This document shows, piece by piece, positions 11,001-23,014 of a stretch of DNA of 64,000 nucleotides (position 1 is its first letter; the number at the start of each line of letters is the position of its first letter). A model generated the notes under the pieces. The model did no database searches. It was given only the letters and a program-made list of their open reading frames with translations, and was not told where the DNA came from. The DNA is from Phallusia mammillata (Eukaryota; Chordata; Ascidiacea; Phlebobranchia; Ascidiidae), in assembly GCA_003260075.1 (NCBI GenBank), contig QLIY01000005.1:235868-299867 (forward strand), in the 5' to 3' direction. The translations under genes were made by a program, and so were the position numbers.

Positions 11001-14000
11001 TAAAATTAGATTCACCCCAGATATTGTTTGAAGTANNNNNNNNNNNNNNNNNNNNNNNNNNNNNNNNNNNNNNNNNNNNNNNNNNNNNNNNNNNNNNNNN
11101 NNNNNNNNNNNNNNNNNNNNNNNNNNNNNNNNNNNNNNNNNNNNNNNNNNNNNNNNNNNNNNNNNNNNNNNNNNNNNNNNNNNNNNNNNNNNNNNNNNNN
11201 NNNNNNNNNNNNNNNNNNNNNNNNNNNNNNNNNNNNNNNNNNNNNNNNNNNNNNNNNNNNNNNNNNNNNNNNNNNNNNNNNNNNNNNNNNNNNNNNNNGC
11301 CCCCCCCCCAAAAAAAATACCAAAACACATGCAATAACTGGCCTTTAGCAATATACCTGGCACTGTTGTCTCATGGGACGTAGCTCTTTTATGATCGGTG
11401 CGAGCATTGCTTTCTTTTCAGAGATCACTGTGTGAAGTTTCCCCCCCCCCCAGTAAAATCAATATGTGTCCCCTTCAGGGAAAGGGACCCATAATAATTT
11501 GTACGGTTAACATGATACTTTTTTGATTTGCCCCCCCCCCACAAAAACAATTCGAGTAAAATCAATATGTGTCCCCTTCAGGGAAGGGTCAATGGCAAAA
11601 TCAATGACTTGAAATATTTCTTGGACATTGTGGCCCAAGTTCTTCAGTGACTGATGTCCAGTTACGGCATCAAACAGATTTAATTAGGTATTGGTTTTAA
11701 GCCTGTTGCTCCCAACAAACTGTAGTGTAATAATACGCACAGACCTAGCCTAAACGGCCTGTATGGCACGACAAAGGACAATATTCAGTTTTCGAACTGT
11801 TGCCTGATTGTCGTAAAATGTTGATGAAAATAAAAAATAAAAGTATTACGTTTTTATATTGATACCGCCATTCTGTGTTACGTCGCTGTAGCGAATTATG
11901 AAAGGGACGTAGCCCCCATTATTAGAGTAGAACCACGAAAAGGAGTAACACATTCACAACAAAAAAGAAAACCCCCCCCCCTTACGTCGCTGTAGCGAAT
12001 TATGAAAGGGACGTAGCCCCCATTATTAGTGTAGAACCACGAAAAGGAGTAACACATTTACAACAAAAAAGAAAAATACCAAAACGCATGCAATAACTGG
12101 CCTTTAGCAATATACCTGGCACTGTTGTCTCATTGGACGTAGCTCTTTGATGATCGGTGCGAGCATTGCCTTCTTTTCAGAGATCACTGTATGAAGTTTT
12201 TGTACAACATCCGACATATCGTCCAACGTGCGGTGTTTCATGTCGTCAAGTTCACTCTTCATTGCTGATACCTTCTCAAGTTCATCCTGGGTTTCACGAA
12301 ATCCTGTTTTGCAATACAAGGGTTGAAGACATGCACAAAAGCTCTCTGGATACACTAGGTGTGATTTTGAGCAGCAATAGATGTGCACGCTGTGGCCACA
12401 CGCAAGTTTTATACGCAACATAGATTTTCATGTGTCTGGGCATACATACAAGCTTTCTGAGTATACTGAGAAACGCTGTAAGCAATAGTAGACGTATATG
12501 CTGTAGTTACACACCACTTTTAAGCACAACAAAGATTTTATGACTGACCTGTTACGCCTTTACGGCTTTCAGCTGCAGTCAGTTGGCCTTCAGAATGTCC
12601 ATGAATTTTCTGCAGAATCGCCTCTGTCCTACTTAGAACGCCATGTTCTGATCTGAGTTCAGCCAACTCTGCTCTATCCCTCTTATACTGGTTGCTTTTG
12701 ATGCGCAGTTTGGCCACATATTTCTTGTACTGTGGAATCAACGCAAACACATTTGTTAACATTGTCATTTAAAAATAAAAACAAAACAGGCAAAAATAGG
12801 TTGAAAGTTACTGTCTGCTTTAGATGTGATCCTTCATTTAACCTTATTTTTCTTTATAATCGATTATTTTTGGTTTGTTTTTGGTTTATTTTTGGCTGTT
12901 TTTTTCCAAACCCTGTCAAAGTTTTTTCTTAGGAAAAATGAAAGTTAAAAAGTGATTTTAATTTTCAACTTTCTAAGCACAGGGCAGCCATGTCAACTAT
13001 TAGGCCATGATTTGGGCTTTACGATCCTTAACAAATTTAAAAACTTTTGTAGAAACAGACCGTTTGAAAAATTGTTTAGTCATCATTAGTAAAACGCGTT
13101 GTAAAATGTTTATTTAACAAACTTTTAAACTTATGACAATCTTTTTTGTAGCCAAGTTTCTTTAAATGCCATAAGTGTATCTTTATTTAAAGTCACTAAC
13201 AGTTGTCTTAAAAAAACAAAGTGAACCAGCAAATACATCAACATTACGCAATAAGCTCACCTCGTCACCCTTTAAAACTTCTCCACCCAACTCTTGAAGT
13301 TTGACTCTCTTATCAGACAATTCTCTTTCAATCGCTGCAGCTTCTTCTCGCTTTTGCTGCACAGTTTCAGCGATTGCCTCTTTTTTGTGTGACAGAATTG
13401 ATGCCTAAATAAAACCAAATAATTAAAAAAACGAGTACAATGTCTCCTCAGAACAACCTGCCCAGAATTCTTGAGCTAAATATTTATGTGTGGTGCCCAA
13501 TGTGGCAAAGATTTTCTTTGCATTTAGATATTTGATTTGACTTAGTATGTAGATTTATACAGGGTTAGCAATCACACACCAACATGGCAGTTCCATTAAA
13601 AGACACATTGTTTCACATTAGTTGCTGTTAGACTTCAACACAGTAAATTTAACAATGATTTTGACTTCTACTTTGAAATGTTCGATGACCAATTGTAGTC
13701 ATAACTTTATTGCATTTGCTCTTACTTTAAGTGTGTGAAAATGCAATGAATTATGAATTAAGTGTTGACAATTGATTGGCTAGTACGGTAAATAAAAAAA
13801 TATATAGGAAAAACAACATTAAATGCTGTTTCAAAGAAGATTCCTACATAGCAAAGCTAATGTCTAAATGCCTAATACCTAAACCATTAAACATAGCTGA
13901 AATTTTTTTATTTCACAATACAGTACTTACTTGTTGCCTGAACATTGCCAGTTTATCTTTTGCTGGGTTTCCCTTCACCAATCTTTTTTCCACCAGTCGG

Positions 14001-16832
14001 TTAATCTGTGCCGTGGTGTCGTTGATGTCATTCTCGATAGTTGTCAAGTCTCTTTGTGTCACAGGTTCCATGGCAACATGTCGCAGATCAGTGATGGTTT
14101 TCCTTTTCATTTCAATTTCCTTAAAAAAGAAACACAAAGTTACAAAACTTATGTTAACAAAAGGATGTAAGTTCAGAAAAAACATTTAGTCGTTCATCCT
14201 TTAGTTTTAAAGATACATATATTTCGCTTTAACAGCATCGTCAGTATCTGCGAATAAGCAGAAAGATTCGAAAAACTGAAAACAGTATGCTAGCAACAAA
14301 GGCATAGAGAAGCATGCAAAGTCATTGGAATGTTTTACCATTACCAGCTTAATTTTTGTACACAACAAAACTGCTGTATAACACATTGTTAAATGGAGAA
14401 GAATTTGAGCATTTTTAAGGGTGTGGTCTGCATGTTTATGGAAATACAAACACTATTTAGCAGACAACATTTTGTTGCCTGACAAAAGCCAATCACAAAC
14501 TTGGAAAACTTTACCTTTGGAATTTTCTCTTCAACCAGATATCTGTTGAGCTTATTTTCTTCTTCCATTCTTGCAACCAAAGTTTCCGGAGCAGCATCAG
14601 AACCAGTTTGTTTCATTTCATTCACCTGCTGCCTACATGCCACAGAAACAGAATTGTCAGTATAAACAGTAAAAAAACGGGGCCGGTTAATCCATCAATT
14701 TCACCAAGCATTTTCAATCAAATATCCCCAATACAATACAGAGTGTTCTATTTGAATGAGAACGACTGATGATGCCCTTATTGGTGAAATATCGTTAAGC
14801 AATATCTGTTGACAAACTCTTACAATACAGAGTTTGTAACATTATTACGCATACCTAGGAATAGTAAAAGGTACGACATTGGGGTTTGGCCCCCCCCCCG
14901 AGAACGACTGATGATGCCCTTATTGGTGAAATATCGTTAAGCAATATTTGTTGACAACTCTTACAATACAGAGTTTGTAACATTATCACGCATACCTAGG
15001 AATAGTAAAAGGCACGACATTGGGGTTTGAGCAAAAACTGACCATACCATTGGTCTTTCGGTGTTTAAACATGTAAAAACTCTTACACTAAACCAGGAGT
15101 CACCAAACTACAGCCCGCGGGCCGGATCCGACCCTTGAGGTCATTTCATACAGCCTCTGACCACATTTTTGGATTGCAAAATCGTATTGATGAGTTTGTA
15201 ACATTCAAAAATTAATCTACTCCTTACAAAAGTTGATATTACCTCGTTCCATAGGACTACACTGCCCAGGATTGATCCAAAGCCAGTTTGTTACGTCACA
15301 GACAAGATTAAAGTGTTACTTGTGCGCAAACAATTGCCTTCTTTTGTTACTTGTGATGCAACATAAAAGCATTGCTCATAATATGACACAAACTATACAA
15401 TTTAACAGTCGCATCACCAGATTCTAAATGGGATTGTAGAAAGACCATATCTTGGCGCCCCTATAAAAATCACCTTGTGGCCTAAGTTTGGAAAGACGGC
15501 GCAAAGGCATGTAAACTATCAGGCCCGTGCAAATTATTATTAAACTTATCCGGCCTGCGGTGAAATGAAAAAAGTTTGGTGATCCCTGCACTAAACAATA
15601 ATAGTTAAATAATGGTGAAAACAGACATTCTATTATTCCCAAATATTTTTAATGTACTTCATTCTTTGGAGTCTCTGCTCAGCGGATTGCATCAACCGAC
15701 GTTGTTGCTGAATTTTTCTCTGCAAATCTTCTCCACGTTCCTTTTCTTTGCGCATTCGCTGTGCCACTTGTAAAGCCTCGGCCATCTCTGGTGTTCCCTC
15801 CGCTTTCTTTCTTGCCCTTTCCACTTTCTGGAATAAAAAATCATTATGTGACTTTACTTACTTAATTTGGTAATGGTAACAAACAAACACATTTACCTTC
15901 ACGAGAAATTACAGATCCAATAGCTGGCCAATTGTGCATGGTGCTTCATAATTAAGTTATACAGCAGTATGACAAATCATTTTTTACAGATCACTTTTAC
16001 TTTGTTTAAGAAATCATTCAAATCATCAATTTATGACCATTTCCTATGTTGTACTAACAATCAACTTTATTCTGTTTTATCAGTTCGACACTAAACTTTT
16101 CCCATTATAAATAAATCAAATTCTAGAAAACCAAAAGTCAGAAAATTGTGATAAATAAGATGACTTCATTTTTAAATTTTTCTAAACCTACTGTATTCCA
16201 ATGTGCGACTTTTGTGGGTCTAATGGTTGTAAGTCACTGAAAGTTATTGCTGTGATATATCGTGTAAATGCCAAATTAGGGACTAAAACTAAGTTTAAAC
16301 ACAAGTTTACCCTGGTGAGGTTTTCTTTTTCCTCCTCCATTGTTTTGATGTCATGTTTAATTTCACTTGTGCCATGACTTTGAGTTTTCAGTTCTTTGAG
16401 CTCCTTGTGAATGTCTTGAAAGTGGGACTGTAGTTCCAAGTACTACAAGCAAGAAAATGTTGTTAGATTGATGTCTCAATTGTAGTTCAACTTTAAATCA
16501 TTGTTTCTGACCTTAGTCCATGCTTCTTGCATTTGTCCATCAGAAGCATCATGAAGAAGCTCATCTGGTACCTTCATAAAATATTTACAGTATTAGTTTG
16601 ATGAAAATGTTCTTATGAAAAACATTTATACAGCACAAAATTGTTTTTTTTTCAATTTTTACAAGTTTGCTTGGTATTTTAAGAACTTTATTGCATTTAG
16701 GAGAGATTTTTTTATCAAATTATTGTTTTTGACCATCCTTTACTAGAATTGAAATGCTGTTCATAATCAGGCATTAAAAAGATCAACCATTAATCCCAAA
16801 TTCGTAAGCTGCATATTTTAAGACAGTGGTCG

Positions 16833-16900
<68 letters not shown>

Positions 16901-17902
16901 CCGCCGGTCCGGGGCCCGGTACTGGTCCGCGAGGAGTTCGTTACCGGCCTTACAATTTTTCAGGTTAAATGCTATGAAACATTTTGCCCATGTATCCCTG
17001 AGATGATAAACTAATTTGAGCATTTTATTGCTAAATATTTGTAGTTTTTTGAAGATCGGTCCGCGATATATATCACTTTCAAAAACAGTCCGCAGTGCAA
17101 AAAAGGTTGCCGACCCATGCTTTAAGCAACAAGACTAATTGGTAGAGAAGTGGAAATACAATTATCACACAATTTAAAATATCGGTAAAATGCGGAAAAA
17201 AGTAAATATGGTAAATACCTGAAGTTTCACCAAATACTTTGCCAAGTATGCCCTTGTTTTGAGTGCAGCCAGGTTCGTCAGCAAGTAACTCAATATTGGA
17301 TGAATAACTGGTTTTTCACCCAGCACAATGCCTTGACGAAAACTTGAAACATCCGTTGAAGCTGGTGGTACGTATTTTAAATTCTTGATGCATGTCAAAG
17401 TGCGTTGAGCTCTCATTTCAGGTGCCTCATCTCTGAAAACAAACTACTATTGTTAATTAGGTAATGTTTTTGCTTGGTTTTATCCTTGGGAAGTTGACAA
17501 TAACTAAATCTGTTGTCTATAATACTTTTTCATTTACCATGTTAGTTTAGGTTTGAAAATGAAAAATCAAATGTACAAGTTTTTCTAAAATATATGCATT
17601 GTGAAGGAAATCGTGTGTGACTTATTTTGTGTCCACTATCTTGGCAACCATTTTGTGTTAAGAAAGTTTGTCCACTTCTAGTTTTAGAAAACATATATGA
17701 CTTCAAAAATCTATTTATTTATTTATTTAAAAGAAAATTACCTTATATCACCATTTTGATCTGGATCTATTTCCCCAAAGACATCATTAAGCAATTGTAG
17801 AAGTTGTTCAGAACCAAGAGAATGGAAAGAAATAAGATTATAATTTTTCTTAAATGGCTCCTTGTTTAGAAGTTCTACAATTCGTTTTGCTTCCTCCGTC
17901 AT
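5058..17902 (-). CDS. IFT81: Intraflagellar transport protein 81, complete
   Basis: Fourteen exons on the minus strand: 17742-17902 (ATG at 17902), 17219-17432, 16512-16571, 16311-16442, 15658-15827, 14515-14632, 13931-14119, 13261-13404, 12549-12729, 12116-12303, 9299-9457, 8283-8405, 6122-6214, 5058-5171 (TGA). All junctions are GT-AG and every phase matches; the sum is 2046 nt, 681 residues, close to vertebrate IFT81 (676). The N-terminus ([16 protein letters not shown], then [20 protein letters not shown]) is the calponin-homology-like tubulin-binding region; the rest is coiled coil with family landmarks [33 protein letters not shown] and [10 protein letters not shown], ending DRMVL. By family knowledge it is an IFT-B core subunit that pairs with IFT74 and carries tubulin along the axoneme. 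Intron 10 holds an N gap, stitched contig copies and a truncated copy of exon 10; MITEs and SINE-like repeats sit in other introns. Coding sequence appears intact. An ATG 18 nt upstream is in frame; the later one fits the family. Confidence 0.96.
5864..5932 (+). repeat. short tandem repeat, 3 units of about 26 bp
   Basis: The motif AGTAAAATACCAGCGGC occurs at 5864-5880, 5890-5906 and 5916-5932 with variable 9-bp spacers, inside the last intron of IFT81. It is a minor local tandem array with no evident function. Confidence 0.8.
6678..6964. mobile_element. retroelement-like insertion with two opposed hammerhead-like cores (copy B)
   Basis: This insertion in an IFT81 intron (between exons 12 and 13) is flanked by a perfect 15-bp direct repeat GTTAAGAAATAAGTT (6663-6677 and 6965-6979). 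The left part is the minus-strand orientation seen in copy A (TATAGAGCTC end, ACGTC then AAAAC in place of GAAAC). The right part, about 6886-6960, is in plus orientation: CTGATGA, hairpin arms GACG/CGTC and CCT/AGG, GAAAC, then the same 3' end TATGCCTGGCAGCAA. The G-U pair of copy A is replaced by A-U here, so pairing is kept. No open reading frame is present. Confidence 0.65.
7099..7391. repeat. G-run bounded duplicate segment (assembly-type)
   Basis: The segment GGTTTGGTCGGGTACCGAG...TGCATTACATAT (about 7110-7192) lies between G runs at 7099-7108 and 7193-7202, and a near-identical copy lies at about 7317-7391 without G runs. It has the look of the C-run junctions elsewhere in the window, in opposite orientation. 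Confidence 0.6.
7927..7959 (+). repeat. 16-17 bp tandem duplication
   Basis: TATACGATTCAAATAG is repeated twice in direct succession within an IFT81 intron. Confidence 0.8.
8531..8741. repeat. SINE-tail repeat forming a long inverted repeat
   Basis: The sequence starts with the recurrent block GGGATCAGCCCTGAAGCGT and then holds two opposed copies of a ~55-bp unit containing TTATACCGAATCAGCCGG (about 8598-8654) and CCGGCTGATTCGGTATAA (about 8690-8741). The arms differ at only a few positions, so the transcript would form a strong hairpin. The same unit recurs near 41790-42010, 51890-52030 and 52320-52390. Confidence 0.75.
9820..10137. mobile_element. hAT-like MITE
   Basis: Ends are CAGTGGTTCTCAATCC and GGTTGAGAACCACCG, an inverted pair typical of hAT non-autonomous elements. 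Inside are repeated CGTACCACC motifs. A clean 8-bp target duplication is not visible, so the boundaries may have decayed. It lies in intron 10 of IFT81. Confidence 0.65.
11036..11298. other. assembly gap (N run)
   Basis: Unknown bases, 263 positions, inside intron 10 of IFT81. The right edge continues directly into a C run (11300-11309) and then a partial copy of IFT81 exon 10. Confidence 0.99.
11310..11440 (-). pseudogene. truncated copy of IFT81 exon 10 and its donor
   Basis: This repeats 12068-12199 (the donor-side part of IFT81 exon 10 plus adjoining intron) with a handful of substitutions, and is cut short at the C run 11441-11451. It is too short to be a usable alternative exon because it has no acceptor. 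An unmerged second haplotype next to the N gap is the simplest reading; a true partial duplication is possible. Confidence 0.75.
11451..11590. repeat. C-run junction duplicate
   Basis: The 34-bp block AGTAAAATCAATATGTGTCC... occurs at about 11452-11485 and again at 11554-11587, separated by unrelated sequence and a C run at 11531-11540. Confidence 0.65.
11879..12073. repeat. C-run junction duplicate
   Basis: About 92 bp starting TTACGTCGCTGTAGCGAATT at 11879 ends at a C run (11972-11981) and is repeated at once from 11982 with two or three substitutions. Confidence 0.85.
14758..15030. repeat. C-run junction duplicate
   Basis: A block of about 130 bp starting GAGAACGACTGATGATGCCC at 14758 runs into a C run (14890-14899) and is repeated from 14900 with a few differences. 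It lies in the IFT81 intron between exons 5 and 6. Confidence 0.85.
15094..15588. mobile_element. hAT-like MITE with perfect 8-bp target duplication
   Basis: Terminal inverted repeats CAGGAGTCACCAAACT and AGTTTGGTGATCCCTG are flanked by perfect CACTAAAC copies (15086-15093 and 15589-15596). The ends contain the GGGCCGGATCCGAC and GGCCTGCGG blocks common in hAT non-autonomous elements. No transposase frame is present. Located in an IFT81 intron. Confidence 0.88.
16824..17119. mobile_element. hAT-like MITE containing a long C run
   Basis: Ends CAGTGGTCG and GGTTGCCGACCCATG match the hAT-type CAGnGGTCGGCAACC terminus; internal GGTCCGCG blocks fit too. The flanks TTTTAAGA and CTTTAAGC are an imperfect 8-bp duplication. 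The left end is interrupted by 66 C (16833-16898), where AACC would be expected, so the run is probably an insertion of artefact sequence. Confidence 0.65.
16833..16898. repeat. poly(C) run, 66 bases
   Basis: A pure C homopolymer. Such a length is rare in animal DNA and matches poly(G) no-signal read tails on the opposite strand; read as sequencing or assembly artefact. Confidence 0.9.
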
Positions 17903-20900
17903 TGTGATTTTTTTACACACACAATCTCCAAACTAATGTTGTTACCTAAAAATGCACGTTTTTGTTGAGTACAAGTGTACAACATGCACTTTTGGGAAAA
18001 ATAAACGTGCACCAGAAATTATATTACTTTACTGACTGTTAAAGTAATATCAAAAACTCTGCTAGTATTTGTAACAAAACGCACTTTTGCACCTAAATGG
18101 CTTGTAGCACACTGAAAAATCGCTTAAACAAGAGCTAAAAATTAAAAGCAATTGTTTCTCAACATCTTTCGACAAAACTCTCACATTCGTATCAGCTTGC
18201 CCGTATTTCAAGCGGTTGGTCGAAAAGCAGAACTTTTCTATTTTTAAAGGCTTTTTGCCAGCGACACCGAAATAATAAATAATACAATTTTGTTGTCAGA
18301 TCTTTTTTTGTGTATTTAAAGTCTAGTGTTGGCCAGTTTGTTTCAAAGTTATGTTTTTTTGCCAGAGTAGTCTAGCCTACATACGAAGCCAGTCTCGAAG
18401 CCTCCACTGCTCTTACTTCAGTTTGTTCTACATTCTTGTTCTTCGTTTGCTCTCGATTCATAATAACATGTTACCTGGATGCAACAGTTAATAACTTGGC
18501 AACACAACTATGCAAACAACGACGCACATTGTCACTCCTGCAATCTTTAGAATACACAATTTTAGATTATTGCGAATAAATATGAAAGGGGAAGGAGGAC
18601 CAATTTCTGCAGTTTACTGTCTTGTACGCTTCTGTACAGTTGTAATTTAATTTTTCACATCAACGCTGCAAATTTGCATGTGATCTTTTCTGTTTTTACA
18701 AATATCAAACGGATGCTTTTTCTAAAAAAAACTTTCTCAACAGGGAGACTCAGGGCCCATTACCCCTGTGTATTCTTTTGACGATCCCACATGCAATTAA
18801 AAAATGGTTTTGACTGCGTAAATTTACCCGTTTGTTCAGGTTACCTTTGCTTTATTTCATTATTTTTGCCGTTGTGTGTATGAACGTTTTAAGCGGGCTA
18901 ATGGTGGACCAAAATATATTGTGTTTACAGCGAAAAGACATGGGCAAATGTTCAACAGGTTGCAATTTTTATCTTCTGTATTTTTTTCCACAAGAAACTC
19001 CGCAATATCTCGAAGACAAAACTATGCGAAAGGTAAACAATAAAACCCGAATAAAAATACCACACTTTTTATAGTAGGCATTGGTCGTAAAATGCCGTTG
19101 TCTCCTATAATGGCGGGCCAAGTATGTAGGTAAGGGGTCAACAGTGACCAGTCTTACCACCGGATACACTTAACAAATCTTAAAACAACCTCAAGTCACT
19201 TGTCCTGCTTTAAAAACAGACAAATAAGATTGAATAGCGATTAGACGTACACCGCACCCATTCAAGTCTTTTTTTTATAGCGCTCCCACGTACCGGCGGG
19301 CCCAATCAGTACATCGGTATGTGGACACTTGGCTAAAACTTTCAGCAGGGCCTTTGAGTCGTACGACAATCAAAGGAACAAACAATAGCCTTCCGAACGG
19401 ACAAGTCCAGCATTCCATTACACTATAGCCCGACGCTCCAGTGTTCGAGGACTATTTTCGAGCATGCGCCAGGCACTGACAAAAGGACTTCGAGCAGAAT
19501 ACAATAATAAGTCGGCGCGCGGGCCCCGGGAATAGCAACATCGGTTCACATTTCCACCATCACTGAAAAGAAGGCTCTGGCCAGCGCATTTGTACGTAGT
19601 TACGCAAGACATAAGGACACACTAGTTAGTGTGGTGTCATAATACCTTACACCACAGGGGAGATTATATAAGCAGCATTATATGATTTTGGCACTGCATT
19701 TTTTGCTAGTTGCTATGTAGTGTTAGGGAACTTTAATTAGTAATTGTCTTACTTGAAGCGCGTCGTTAGACAATCAATCATGATCAAAGACAGAGCTTTC
19801 TGACAGGACGCAAGGACCAGGTTGTTCAGTATTTTTAAGTGCCACTTTACTCTTTCTAGCCGGAACGTGATTTAGGCTTTGTCAGGATTACCGTGAAAAA
19901 CATTATTACCAATGTTGGTTAGAATTCGCAACAAAACGAAATGTCGCTTTGCGTTGATAGCATCGTTTTTTTGCGAACATTGTAATACTAAAAACAGGTT
20001 TATTTATGAAATAAAATTTCGCATGCAATTCAGAGATAATTATTGTGATTTCTAAACAGCAGTTTTTGTTTCTCGAAGTATAGCTTATGCCGTTTTTTTT
20101 ATCCAGCCGTTTTAGGTGAAAATTATTTCCTGACTGTGTTTAGTTACAATAAATAATAAAACATTATACTCGTAGCATCGTGTAAACGGGTGTAGCAAAA
20201 ATTCGCATTCCGTGCAGTGACATGAGGTGGTTTGAAATCTCTGATCGGTTATTTTTAGAACAGCTTGTTTCAAGATAAGGAAGGTTACTGCTCAGAAAAG
20301 ACTACCCACATAGAAGTAATATTGACATTACCTATGTATATGTGATCTTACCTATTTGCTTTTCCCGTGTTTTCCATACCGGTCTTATTTACAGTAAATT
20401 GGGGCTCAAAGCTAATTTTTCAAGTGGGACACGACGTGTGTGGAACTTCTCTGCTCGTAGAAAAGTTTGCACCAAACGTCGTGTTTAAAAATCGAACACG
20501 GTTTCACAATTTAATTTGTAGTTTTTGCTAAATCATCTAGAAGTAAATTGAAACAAGGAATTCTAAAACTGATTTAAAAGTATTACAATAAGGGTGTGAA
20601 TTAGGCGTCATTGTTTCAACAATGCCATTGTTATCCATTGTTGTAATTCGAACCTGGTTCTATGGTACCAATTCGAAGCCGAAAGCAATAATCAGCAAGC
20701 CGTAGTTTCGAAATTCAATTAAAACTTTGTAATTGAATCTGTTAACCCAGGGCAAGAAAACGTTCTGGGGCAATAAGGGTTGCATGGAAAAGATTAAAAC
20801 AAGAAGGGCAATCGAGGGCACCGTTAAAGTGCAAAAACTTGTCCAAGGGCATGTTAAAACCACACTAAACAAACGATACCGTTACTGCTTTTTATCGGAA

Positions 20901-21935
20901 TACAACTGTAAATCATTGTGGATTTTCCCTCGTAAAAGTCATATTGTTGGTTATAAAAAAACACCTGAATTTGTCCAGAGTCAATATTGACTACAAGCTG
21001 CTGTGAAAACTTAAACGCGAATCACTGAAGAATGTTGCCTTAAAGTGGCATCTATTGTTGCCTGTAAAGGCCATTGTGTGCTTTTTACTTGATAAGGTGT
21101 GCCCCAAATGCTAGCCAAACCTAATTATACGCAAAGGTAATGACTTGCCGATTATTGGATGGTAAATGAGTTACCAAGGGTTAGGTATTGACGCAAATCG
21201 CTTTACGATAAACACGTCGTTATGCCAGTTTACATGACAACAGACCGGCCTTAAAGGGAAGTTTAGCTTTAAAACAGGTACAAGTAATAAGGTAGTTATA
21301 AATAAGAAGTAGTTCTTAATTCAAAAGTGTAACATAGTTGCCATATACAAAATATACTCAAAAAGAGCAGCAGACGATCAGCGTCAGTGTAATGTTTTAT
21401 TTGAAACAGAAATATTAATTTCGCCTATTAAGGCATCGTCAGTTTCTGTCTTATTCAAATAGATTCACCACCCAGTTGCAGAGGCTGATTCGTGTAGTCT
21501 GCTATGACATCATGTTTACTTATAGTTGCCATGTAGTATGGTTTTCTAATGAAAACGATGGCTTTTGGCCTAAATGTGGCTTTTAAGTCCCACCCGCGTG
21601 CAAATAAAAGTAGTTTAAAGGGTTTCTGGACAAAGGACTTGTGTCAGTTTTAATCGTGTATTTTACCAGCCCATGGCGTTGTAATGTCACGCACGCGTAT
21701 TGATATTGGTTTTTGCGACTGTTTAAACTGCTTATGAACAGCTGGGTTCGCTTTTTAACAGCGATTTTTTACAGACTGCTGCACGCAACTGTATTGTAAA
21801 GCTATAGTGTGGTTAGAACGATGTGCACAGCGTAATGACTTCGCTGTATCCAAGACCGTGACTGCGTGCAAAGTTCATTACAGGCGCCTTATACCCTTGA
21901 AAAGAGCGCGATGGACTTTCTGATGTAATGTCAAG
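17903..21935. other. intergenic between divergent IFT81 and the 21936 gene
   Basis: Both flanking genes point away from here, so their promoters should be within. I see no supported exon. A GC-rich patch with CGCGCGGGCCCCGGG lies at 19513-19530. No obvious TATA element could be tied to either start. Confidence 0.5.
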
Positions 21936-22962
21936 ATGCAGAATATTCCTTCGTACGACATTTCTGGAGGCTCGTCGGGCGATTCAGGTAAGAAATATAG
22001 TGTAGTGCAGGAGTCGGCAACCTTTTTAACGCCGTTTGTCAATTTACTTGTTATGTCGAAATAGTAATGGCTTTTCGTACCAACGTTGTAGCTGGTGCCA
22101 GTTAAATAATACAGTAATCTTGGTAAACAGATACATTCGTGTGTGAATAGGCATTGTTTTTGAGATTGTCACTTCATAACAAAATGAAAACAAGAAATGT
22201 TCCGGTAACTGGTTTGAAATATATCAAAAAGTATTTGAACACGAACAAATCGTTGCCGTGACATGAAAATCATCTTGCGTGCTAAGAGTTGCCGACCACT
22301 GATGTAGTGTAATGGCGCAACACTGTGTTTTCGTCCGCTAAAACAGGCCCCTATTGTTAGATTTATTTTGTTTCGACCATTTAGGACGGTCAACAAATAT
22401 GATGTTATGTAGTGGCACAAGCCCAGTTTTAATCCGCTGGTAAAAACCCATGAAAAATCGTGTATTGTGCATTACCGTTGTCAAACAAAGTAACTAAGTT
22501 AATAACAAATGTTTTTTATGTCCCTTTGGTCCAGTGTTATTAGACTGATTTTTGGTGTCTCTTTACACAAAATCAGAAGCACTTTCACCATTATGACACA
22601 AGAGTAAAAAAATGCTCTGAAAAACGCGCAATCCAACTCAAATCACACAATCTACAGAACGCATGTGAACTCATTTGACCTATCTAGCCACATCCGAAAC
22701 CAGCAAACCTTGAATCGGCAAAGTGTTTGTTATATTTTCCTGTGCCGGCGTGGTTAAAGTTCTCGTGGCATTTTCCTACCCAGTTGTGTATTTTGCGTCC
22801 GTCGCTCAAAGCTACGCGAGTCGTGGTCTTCTTTTGAATGGAGTCCATTGCATAGCGGCAGCCAAGTAGGCTGTGAAGACCGTAGGAATGTATTTCCAGA
22901 TTCGTGGCAGTAAAAACAGTAGCAGTGGTCTTTCATTTTGAACCCAGTCGCCCAAAGAGGAT

Positions 22963-23014
<52 letters not shown>

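Noticed and set aside
16790..17023. Open frames with long poly-Gly or poly-Pro
   Set aside because: They are translations of a 66-base C run inside a MITE, not proteins. The same applies at 22812-23102, 45664-46051 and 50197-50490.
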